From an uncultured Ezakiella sp. (GTDB lineage Bacteria > Bacillota > Clostridia > Tissierellales > Peptoniphilaceae): DNA of 30,313 bases. Shown here in pieces: positions 7,759-14,135 of the stretch (positions are counted from its first letter, which is position 1; each line of letters starts with the position of its first letter). The stretch spans positions 12,501 through 42,813 of the forward strand of contig NZ_CALTVH010000012.1 of the NCBI RefSeq assembly GCF_943913045.1. Direction: 5' to 3'. The notes below the pieces were generated by a model. It had not been told where the DNA came from. It made no database searches and worked only from the letters and a program-made list of their open reading frames with translations. The translations under genes were made by a program, and so were the position numbers.

Positions 7759-9186
7759 ATGAATATATTTAGAAAGAATTTTAATGAAGTTGTACGGGCT
7801 GTGGTTCCAATTGTGATTATGGTTCTCATTGCCACACTTTTTATAGTGGATACCCAGGCCCAAATGATCAGGAACTTTCTACTAGCTTCCCTGGTTTTGA
7901 TAGCTGGCCTTACTCTGTTTTTAACCGGCGTTAGCCTAGGCGTAGAGAGGATTGCTGTTCACTTGGGAGGTATGGCCGAGCACATTACCAAGGCAAGCAT
8001 TACATTTTTATTTGGGTTTTTGCTTGGCTTTGTAGTTACGATTGCAGAACCAAATCTAATGGTCTTTTCGCAAAACGTGGAATCAGTTGTAGGCTTTAAT
8101 GCCTACTTGCTCTTGATTTTAATCAGCGTTGGCGTTGGCCTTATGATTGGCTTTGGCTTTATCAGAATTTTGAAGGGCCTATCCATCAAAAAGATACTAG
8201 CTTGCGTTTACCTTGCAATGTTTATATTTTTCTTTACGCAAAATGAGACCATGAGAAACTTGTCATTCGACTCAAGTGGAGCCAGCACTGGGGCACTAAC
8301 CACTCCCTTTTTCCTCTCACTTGCCTATGGGCTTTCACGATTAAAGGGTACAGACAAGGGAGAAAAATACAGTTTTGGTTTGGTGGGCATGGCTTCCACT
8401 GGACCCATCGCTGCAGTCTTGCTACTGGGAATGATTTTGCCGGTTGGCCAAGGGACAGAGGCTATTGCCCAAGTGGCAAATGGCGGAGGCGTTTTCGTGG
8501 CTGCAGTCAGAGAGGCGACTATGGCGACCCTACCAATCACCTTGATATTTAAAATTTTAAATGCCTGGAAGATGAAGGTTAGCAAGAATGAATTTTCTAG
8601 GATTATTAAGGGTTTACTTTACGCTTATATTGGTTTGATTTTATTTTTAACAGGCGTAAACATGGGCTTTTCAGACATGGCCTTTTTCTTAGGAACAGCT
8701 TTATACGTAAAGAGCCCGGCACTTTTTATAGTCTTTTCACTTTTGACAGGACTGATGATTGTGCTGGCAGAGCCTGCAGTCCAATCCTTGGTTGGACAGA
8801 TCATAGATGTAACTGGTGGTTCTATAAACGGGTCATATGTCCTTGCAGCTCTGTCAGTGGGCGTTGGCTCAGCAGTTATGCTCTCGGCTATGAGAATCCA
8901 CTTTGGCGGCTTCCAATTGTGGATGTATTTGGCTCCTGGGTTTTTGATCGCCATAATGCTCTTTAGAAAGGTTGACGACCTTTTTGTAGGTATAAGTTTT
9001 GATGCGGGAGGGGTTGCGTCAGGGCCAATGACAACGGCCTTTGCCCTATCAATGATGCAGGGGGCAGCAACTGTTGCACCCAATGCAGATCCCTTGGTAG
9101 ATGGTTTTGGTGTAATCGCATCTGTTGCGATGGCACCTGTGGTAAGCTTGATGCTACTTGGATTAATATATTCTAATAAGAGGTAA
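7759..9186 (+). CDS. DUF1538 multi-pass membrane protein
   Basis: A 475-residue protein made of two homologous halves with many membrane segments. The repeat is visible as LTLFLTGVSLGVERIA (about residues 52-67) against LILFLTGVNMGFSDMA. The later positions show FVVTIAEPNLMVF against MIVLAEPAVQSLV, and GASTGALTTPFFLSL against GVASGPMTTAFALSM. The Ser/Thr/Gly-rich motifs inside membrane segments look like a substrate or ion path, so a transporter is likely, but the substrate is unknown. It is followed after 2 nt by a PII-like gene, which suggests nucleotide- or metabolite-dependent control of transport. Confidence 0.88.
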   Translation: MNIFRKNFNEVVRAVVPIVIMVLIATLFIVDTQAQMIRNFLLASLVLIAGLTLFLTGVSLGVERIAVHLGGMAEHITKASITFLFGFLLGFVVTIAEPNLMVFSQNVESVVGFNAYLLLILISVGVGLMIGFGFIRILKGLSIKKILACVYLAMFIFFFTQNETMRNLSFDSSGASTGALTTPFFLSLAYGLSRLKGTDKGEKYSFGLVGMASTGPIAAVLLLGMILPVGQGTEAIAQVANGGGVFVAAVREATMATLPITLIFKILNAWKMKVSKNEFSRIIKGLLYAYIGLILFLTGVNMGFSDMAFFLGTALYVKSPALFIVFSLLTGLMIVLAEPAVQSLVGQIIDVTGGSINGSYVLAALSVGVGSAVMLSAMRIHFGGFQLWMYLAPGFLIAIMLFRKVDDLFVGISFDAGGVASGPMTTAFALSMMQGAATVAPNADPLVDGFGVIASVAMAPVVSLMLLGLIYSNKR

Positions 9187-9188
9187 GT

Positions 9189-9791
9189 ATGTTTTTAAAT
9201 CAAATTATAATTAGAGAAGACCAGTCGAGAAAATTTATTAGGAAGATGAGATTGGCTGGCATAAAACATTATTCAGTTGTACGGGCTAGCGGAACGGCCA
9301 ACAGTGAGATTTTAAAGAATTTGGGCCTGGAAGAAAAAACCATGGAGATGATATGGGTTTTTGGCAACCGCGAGGAGACTGATAAGATTAAAAACTTGGC
9401 CATAGAAAAATTTCACTTCGAAAACGGCGGCCTGGGAGTTTGTTTTGCAACCGATAGTAAATTTCAAAGGGGGGACAAGATGGAAGCAACAGCAATTTAT
9501 GTTATAGTCGATAGAGGACTTGCAGATGATGTTATAGAAGTAGCTGCAAAGGCAGGAGGCAGTGGAGCTACAGTCCTCCACGGCAGGGGCAGCGGCATAG
9601 AAAAAAGAGTAGCTATCTTTGATATGATCATTGAACCTGAAAAAGATATTATAGTTTTGGTCACAAGCCCAGAGAAAAAAGATGGCATAGTAGGGGCAAT
9701 TAATGATGCTTTTGACTTGGAAAAAACTTCCAAGGGCGTAATCTTTACCATGCCGGTAACCGATGCAGTGGGCTTTAATTTCAATAGATGA
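9189..9791 (+). CDS. Tandem PII-like signalling protein
   Basis: The 200-residue protein contains two PII-like ferredoxin-fold units, about residues 1-95 and 96-200. The second unit has the classic IVDRGLADDVIEVAAKAGGSGATVLHG opening, then KRVAIFDMIIEPEKDIIVLVTSPEKKDGIVGAI. The first unit is more diverged but keeps RKFIRKMRLAGIKHYSVVRASG and the VFGNREETDKI strand-helix. PII-like proteins sense nucleotides or small ligands and regulate a neighbouring transporter, here most likely the DUF1538 protein. The T-loop tyrosine of GlnB is not present, so this is not a nitrogen PII in the strict sense. It overlaps the next gene by 4 nt. Confidence 0.85.
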   Translation: MFLNQIIIREDQSRKFIRKMRLAGIKHYSVVRASGTANSEILKNLGLEEKTMEMIWVFGNREETDKIKNLAIEKFHFENGGLGVCFATDSKFQRGDKMEATAIYVIVDRGLADDVIEVAAKAGGSGATVLHGRGSGIEKRVAIFDMIIEPEKDIIVLVTSPEKKDGIVGAINDAFDLEKTSKGVIFTMPVTDAVGFNFNR

Positions 9792-10579
9792 TTGTAGCTT
9801 TTCTGCTGGTGGCCTTTACAATTGGGGGAATAATTTATTCTTTGAGACTTAAAGAGAATAGATTGAAAATTTCCGCTGGCAAAATTAAAGGGTCTTATAG
9901 ATTTGCCCAGATCTCCGACTTGCACGGAAAATTATTTCGAAATAATTTGCGCAAGCTCATAGAAAAAGTCGCAGACGTGGATGCCATATTTTTAACGGGC
10001 GACTTCTTTGACGACAAGGGCGACAATAAAATCGCCTGGGAATTTCTGCAGGCAACCAAGTCCATTAAAAAATACTATGTAACGGGCAACCACGAGCACA
10101 GGCGGCCTGATTGCAGAGAAATCTTGGAGGCCTTGCCTTCTTACAATGTAATTTTATTGGACGGAAATTCACCGCAAGTGATTGGACCCATAGCTATATA
10201 CGGAGTCGATGACATAGACAAGGGTAAAGATAATTTCTTTGAAAAGCTGGCGGCCTATCAGGAAAATTTGGATGGAGATTTATATAATATTCTCCTGGCC
10301 CACAGGCCTGAGTATGCGGATTACTACCAGGGCTTTGACTTGATTTTATCAGGCCACAACCACGGCGGCCACTTTCGTTTGCCCTTTATCGGTGGACTCA
10401 TTGGGCCGGGTGGGGAAATCTGGTTGGGCAAAAAAGTCTATCAAAGGGGACTTTATAACTTAAATGAAAGACAAAAAATTTATGTAAATGTTGGGTGTAC
10501 TGATAAAATTTATGGCCTTGTGCCTAGGTTTTACAATCCCAAAGAATTTTTAATTATAGATGTGGAGGGGAAAATTTGA
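9788..10579 (+). CDS. Metallophosphoesterase, membrane-anchored
   Basis: The 263-residue protein has an N-terminal membrane segment (about residues 1-18) followed by a calcineurin-like domain with every metal-binding block in order: ISDLHG, TGDFFDD, VTGNHEH, LLAHRPE and SGHNHGGHF. It resembles the YkuE/YaeI type, which is often linked to lipid or wall precursors. The substrate is not determined by sequence. It overlaps both neighbours by 4 nt. Confidence 0.9.
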   Translation: MIVAFLLVAFTIGGIIYSLRLKENRLKISAGKIKGSYRFAQISDLHGKLFRNNLRKLIEKVADVDAIFLTGDFFDDKGDNKIAWEFLQATKSIKKYYVTGNHEHRRPDCREILEALPSYNVILLDGNSPQVIGPIAIYGVDDIDKGKDNFFEKLAAYQENLDGDLYNILLAHRPEYADYYQGFDLILSGHNHGGHFRLPFIGGLIGPGGEIWLGKKVYQRGLYNLNERQKIYVNVGCTDKIYGLVPRFYNPKEFLIIDVEGKI

Positions 10580-11154
10580 GAAGAAAAATATTAATTACTA
10601 TATTAATAATAAGCATGCTTAGCCTAAGCATTTTGGCTTATTCAGATGTCAAAGACAATTGGGCTAAAACCTATATAGATTGGGCCAGCGACCGCGGACT
10701 TTTCACTGGCTACAAGGACGGGACCTTTAAGCCTAAGGGCCATATTACAAATGCGGAATTTGTGGCTGTAATGGGTAGGCTTATTGTTGAAGACATAGAT
10801 GTTGAATTAAAATTTACAGATATTCCGGATAATTCCTGGTATGAATCTGACTTAAAAAAACTTGTCGGCTTAGGACTCATTGAAAACTCTGGGGCCTTTG
10901 AGCCAAACGAAAAAATCATCAGGGCAGAGGCCTTTAGGATTTTGGCAGGCATTTACAAGCGGACCTCCAATGAAAAAACTGAATATCATTTTAAGGACGC
11001 AGTAGTCGTAAACAACCAAGCGGGCATAGCCGCCCTCATTCATGATGGGATCATCACCGGGGATGCAGAAAATAATTTGAAACCCTTGGATCCAATTAGC
11101 AGGGAGGAAATGTGCGCCATCTTGAAAAAATGTTTCGACAAATACGGATATTAA
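10576..11154 (+). CDS. Secreted S-layer homology (SLH) domain protein
   Basis: The 192-residue protein has a signal peptide (about residues 1-22) and consists of three SLH modules. These begin near YSDVKDNWAKTYIDWA (about 22), KFTDIPDNSWYESDLKKL (about 75) and HFKDAVVVNNQAGIAAL (about 136), with typical GYKDGTFKPKGHITNAEF spacing. SLH modules bind secondary wall polymers and anchor proteins to the cell surface; no other domain follows, so this one consists of anchor modules only. The start is TTG at 10576, set by GGAGGGG just upstream and the overlap with the metallophosphoesterase stop. It is the last gene of the unit, followed by a terminator. Confidence 0.9.
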   Translation: MRRKILITILIISMLSLSILAYSDVKDNWAKTYIDWASDRGLFTGYKDGTFKPKGHITNAEFVAVMGRLIVEDIDVELKFTDIPDNSWYESDLKKLVGLGLIENSGAFEPNEKIIRAEAFRILAGIYKRTSNEKTEYHFKDAVVVNNQAGIAALIHDGIITGDAENNLKPLDPISREEMCAILKKCFDKYGY

Positions 11155-11166
11155 TTTAGAATTTAC

Positions 11167-11191
11167 AGTTGTGGGAGACCACAACTTTTTT
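11167..11191 (+). terminator. Terminator of the twelve-gene unit
   Basis: AGTTGTGG (11167-11174), loop GAGA, CCACAACT (11179-11186), then a T run to 11191. It follows the SLH stop codon by 12 nt. Confidence 0.9.
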
Positions 11192-11203
11192 ATTTTGTAA
11201 TAT

Positions 11204-11990
11204 AACTGTTAGAAAAGACCCATAAGCCTTATAACTTTCTAATAATTATTTGTTAAAATCACAAGTTTTTATTAGAAAAGACTTACAAATTTTGTGTAGC
11301 CTTAAAGCACTAACACTTGTCGAGAAAAGATCGCAGACATTTATTTATCTTTTAAAAATACTTGTAGGAAAAATACTGCAGACATTTATTAGTTTTGAAA
11401 AATACTTGTCGGGAAAAGATCGAAGATATTTATTGAAATTGTAAAAATACATGCTGAAAAAAATACTGCAGACATTCATTTATATTGCAAAATACTTGTT
11501 GAAAAAAGACCACGGACTAATATGAATTCATACAAATATCTATGTTGTTAAAACAACATGGATAATATTTGTCAAGACAGCACACCATATTTATTTACCT
11601 AGCAAAAATACTTATCGGAAAAATACCGCAGATATTTATAGATCTAGCAAAAATACTTGTTGAGAAAAATACTGCAGACATTTATTAGTTTTGTAAAAAA
11701 ACTTGTTGAGACAAAATCACAGATTGGTGTGACTTAATAATAACTATGTTGTTAAACTAGCATGGATATTAGCTGTTAAAACAGCGCACCATATTTATTT
11801 AACTTACAAAAATTTTTATTTGAAAGGATTGAAGACATTTATTGATTTTTAAAAAATTACTTGTTGAAAAAGGACTTTATATATTTATTAAACTTGAAAA
11901 AATACTTGTTGAAAAAAGACCACGGACTAATATGAATTCATACCAATATCTATGTTGTTAAAACAACATGGATAATATTTGTTAAGACAG
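11204..11990. repeat. Higher-order array of degenerate 45-nt repeats with palindromic modules
   Basis: No gene is credible here. Units beginning ACTTGT recur at 11315, 11360, 11404, 11449, 11494, 11610, 11655, 11701, 11859 and 11904, mostly 44-46 nt apart, with cores such as TACTGCAGACATTTATT. They are grouped as three units plus a module of about 69 nt, giving super-units starting near 11404, 11610 and 11813. The modules start TATGTTGTTAAA at 11541, 11745 and 11951 (204 and 206 nt apart). Segments 11489-11580 and 11899-11990 match at 90 of 92 positions. Earlier, more diverged units seem to reach back to about 11204. The function is unknown. Confidence 0.85.
11521..11580. repeat. Three regularly spaced palindromes within the repeat array
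   Basis: Three dyads lie in a row: TATGAATTCATA (11521-11532), ATGTTGTTAAAACAACAT (11542-11559) and TGTCAAGACA (11571-11580). Their centres are 24 and 25 nt apart. The same set recurs 410 nt downstream (11931-11990). In the middle module the third dyad is replaced by another palindrome, GCTGTTAAAACAGC (11772-11785). Confidence 0.75.
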
Positions 11991-12044
11991 AAGAGCGTAG
12001 TTGTTATCAGAAAATTTTATTAAAGTAAAAAATAAATTAAAATG

Positions 12045-12075
12045 AATCTCCACTATAAGGCAGGTGAGATTTTTT
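12045..12075 (+). terminator. Possible weak terminator after the repeat array
   Basis: AATCTC (12045-12050) pairs with GAGATT (12066-12071), extended by two more pairs past a bulge, and a T run follows. If real, it implies rightward transcription entering from the repeat array. The stem is short. Confidence 0.4.
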
Positions 12076-12168
12076 AAAATAAAAATTACAAATAAGTTAG
12101 CAATGGTTAATTATTTGTATTTGTGGGTAGAATATTAGTGAAGAAGAAATAGAGAGGAGGTTAATTCT

Positions 12169-12435
12169 ATGGAAATAAAATTAACTCAAGGGTCAAGGGA
12201 AAAATTCAACCAGCTTAATCACAAGGCTGTGCGTTTATATATCAAGTCCGCTTGCTGAAGTGGAGTTGTCCTGGGCGTGGCCCCGGATGAGAAGAGGGAT
12301 AACGACGAGTACGTCTTCGTTGAAGGTCATATGTTCGTTATCGAAGAAGGACTTTATGCCAGCATTCCAAAGGACATCACAATCGACTATGTCGAAAGTG
12401 GTCTGAGACGCGGCTTTAAAGTCTATCTAAATTAA
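12169..12435 (+). CDS. HesB/IscA-like selenoprotein with in-frame UGA (Sec30)
   Basis: From the ATG at 12169, with AGAGGAGG at 12153-12160, the frame reads 29 codons to TGA at 12256-12258. It then continues for 58 more sense codons to TAA at 12433-12435, 88 residues in all. The local sequence IKSAC-U-SGVVLGVAPDE aligns with the GCSG cysteine of HesB/IscA proteins, so the UGA stands exactly at the conserved metal- or cluster-binding Cys. The remainder (FVEGHMFVIEEGLYASIP and later DYVESGLRRGFKVYLN) fits the HesB-like fold. A SECIS hairpin follows the UGA. HesB-like selenoproteins are a known bacterial family of unproven function, perhaps redox or cluster handling. It stands alone between the repeat array and its own terminator. 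Confidence 0.9.
12269..12287 (+). promoter_or_regulatory. Bacterial SECIS hairpin for Sec30
   Basis: Counting the U of UGA as 1, U14-C16 pair with G30-A32 and G18-G20 pair with C27-C29. U17 is bulged, and the apical loop CGUGGC carries G22-U23. A bulged U17 and a GU in the loop are the features SelB recognises in the E. coli fdhF SECIS (there G23-U24). The hairpin lies wholly inside the coding frame, as bacterial SECIS elements do. Confidence 0.8.
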
Positions 12436-12441
12436 AATTTG

Positions 12442-12467
12442 AGTCAAGCCGTTGGCTTGGCTTTTTT
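12442..12467 (+). terminator. Terminator of the HesB-like selenoprotein gene
   Basis: AGTCAAGCC (12442-12450), loop GTT, GGCTTGGCT (12454-12462), then T run. It starts 6 nt after the TAA at 12435 and not after the UGA, which supports translation to the TAA. Confidence 0.88.
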
Positions 12468-12657
12468 ATTGGCTAGGAGATTTTAAAAAAATTTAGCATT
12501 TGCATTTTGCAAGTAAAGATGCATGAGTTTTGAAATAATTTTAGGATTTGTATTTTGAGATTAAGAGCTTAGGCATTTTGAAGATTAAATAAGGGTTTTT
12601 GAATAAAAAATTATCTAGAATTTTATTAAATACATAAGAGGCGGCCGATTTCTAAAC

Positions 12658-12686
12658 TAGATATCGCCTATATTTTGTGTTATAAT
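12658..12686 (+). promoter_or_regulatory. Promoter of the pncB-dnaX-recR unit
   Basis: A TATAAT -10 (12681-12686) with a TG extension in TGTTATAAT, and a weak -35 TAGATA (12658-12663) at 17-nt spacing. AT-rich sequence without recognisable features lies between here and the terminator at 12467. The promoter rules out a start codon upstream of 12705. Confidence 0.7.
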
Positions 12687-12704
12687 TATGACAAGGAGGG
12701 CACA

Positions 12705-14135
12705 ATGAGTAGAAATTTATCAATGCTTGCTGACTTGTACGAGTTTACAATGTCAAATGGTTATTTAGAATCAGGCGTGGGCGATCGTATTGCCTACTAT
12801 GATTATTTTTTTAGATCCATTCCCGACGACGGGGGCTATGGAATTTTTGCAGGTTTGAGCACACTCATAGAATATATTGAGGATCTCAAATTTGATGATG
12901 AAGATATAGAATTTTTTAAGTCCAAGGGGATTTTTGGCGAAAAGTTTTTGCAAATGCTAAAGTCCTTTGAATTTAAATGCGATATTTGGGCCATGGAGGA
13001 GGGGCAAATTATCTATCCTGGCGAGCCGATTTTAACAGTCCGGGGGCCAATTTACCAGGCGCAAATTATAGAGACCATGCTTCTCTTAATTTTAAACCAC
13101 CAATCTCTAATCGCAACCAAGGCTTCACGCATGGTTCGCGTGGCAAAGGGGAGGGCGATTTCTGAATTCGGTTCTCGTCGGGCCCACGGGGCTGACGCTG
13201 CCAACTACGGGGCCAGAGCTGCCTACATTGGCGGGGCCGCATCATCTGCCAACACATACATGGACAGGCAGGCGGGTATTCCTTCAACAGGAACTATGGC
13301 CCACTCATGGGTTCAAAGTTTTGATTCTGAACTGGAAAGCTTCAGGGCTTACGCTGAAGTTTATCCTGATCACACTTTACTTTTGGTTGACACCTACGAC
13401 GTCTTGCGTCAGGGAATTCCAAATGCCATTACAGTTTTTAAAGAGCTAAGAGAAAAGGGCCACGAGCCACTTGGCATTCGTATAGATTCAGGCGACATCG
13501 CCTACCTGACAAAAGAAACACGGAAGATGTTGGATGAAGCAGGTTTTCCGAATGCGAAAATCGTCGTATCCAATTCCATGGACGAATTTAAAATCCGCGA
13601 TCTCTTAAACCAAGGGGCACAAATCGATTCCTTTGGAGTTGGCGAAAGGCTGATCACAGCCAAGTCCGACCCAGTCTTTGGCGGCGTTTATAAATTGGTC
13701 GCTGTGGAAAAAGACGGTCAGATGATTCCAAAGATCAAAGTCTCAGAAGACGTTATTAAAATTACAAATCCTGGCTTCAAGCAAGTCTACAGGTTCTACG
13801 ACAAGGACACAGGCATTATGCAAGCCGATTTGGTAGCACTAAGAGACGAAGAAGCTCCAAGCGGAGAGGAATTTGAAATCTTCCATCCACTATACACTTG
13901 GAAGCGGACGACCATTAAAAATTATGTGGCCAAGCCACTTTTAAAACCTATTTTTGAAAAGGGCAAATTGGTTTACAAGAGCCCTGATATTGACGATATC
14001 AAAGCCTTTGCGGCTGAAAACCAAGACCGCTTGTGGGAAGAAGTAAAGCGTTTGGACGAACCACATTCATATTATGTGGACCTCAGCCAAGGACTCTTTG
14101 ATTTAAGAAACGATCTTATCAAGAGGGCAAAATGA
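12705..14135 (+). CDS. pncB: Nicotinate phosphoribosyltransferase
   Basis: The 476-residue protein shows the family's opening NLSMLADLYEFTMSNGYLES, the EFGSRRAHGADAANYGARAAYIGG block, GTMAHSWVQSF and VDTYDVLRQG, and the phosphate-binding GIRIDSGDIAYL. It makes nicotinate mononucleotide from nicotinate, PRPP and ATP, the salvage entry to NAD. Length is normal for the clostridial branch. The ATG at 12705 has AAGGAGGG just before it and fits the promoter. It overlaps dnaX by 4 nt, so it shares a transcript with replication and repair genes. Confidence 0.93.
   Translation: MSRNLSMLADLYEFTMSNGYLESGVGDRIAYYDYFFRSIPDDGGYGIFAGLSTLIEYIEDLKFDDEDIEFFKSKGIFGEKFLQMLKSFEFKCDIWAMEEGQIIYPGEPILTVRGPIYQAQIIETMLLLILNHQSLIATKASRMVRVAKGRAISEFGSRRAHGADAANYGARAAYIGGAASSANTYMDRQAGIPSTGTMAHSWVQSFDSELESFRAYAEVYPDHTLLLVDTYDVLRQGIPNAITVFKELREKGHEPLGIRIDSGDIAYLTKETRKMLDEAGFPNAKIVVSNSMDEFKIRDLLNQGAQIDSFGVGERLITAKSDPVFGGVYKLVAVEKDGQMIPKIKVSEDVIKITNPGFKQVYRFYDKDTGIMQADLVALRDEEAPSGEEFEIFHPLYTWKRTTIKNYVAKPLLKPIFEKGKLVYKSPDIDDIKAFAAENQDRLWEEVKRLDEPHSYYVDLSQGLFDLRNDLIKRAK

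Noticed and set aside
8325..9083. Long open frames on the minus strand within the DUF1538 gene
   Set aside because: They are shadows of a strongly supported plus-strand membrane protein and show no domain or ribosome-binding site.
11250..11444. A 64-codon open frame in the repeat array with 15-residue periodicity
   Set aside because: The periodicity simply follows the 45-nt DNA repeat, stops appear in the next units, and there is no ribosome-binding site.
11204..11990. CRISPR array
   Set aside because: The units are similar along their whole length and diverged from each other, with no identical repeats separated by unique spacers and no cas genes nearby.
12169..12258. Pseudogene or short 29-residue ORF
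   Set aside because: The frame continues cleanly after the single UGA, the SECIS is present and the terminator follows the later TAA.
12467..12657. Search for a gene or RNA between the selenoprotein terminator and the pncB promoter
   Set aside because: AT-rich with short runs of similar words, but no start with ribosome-binding site and no stable fold was seen.
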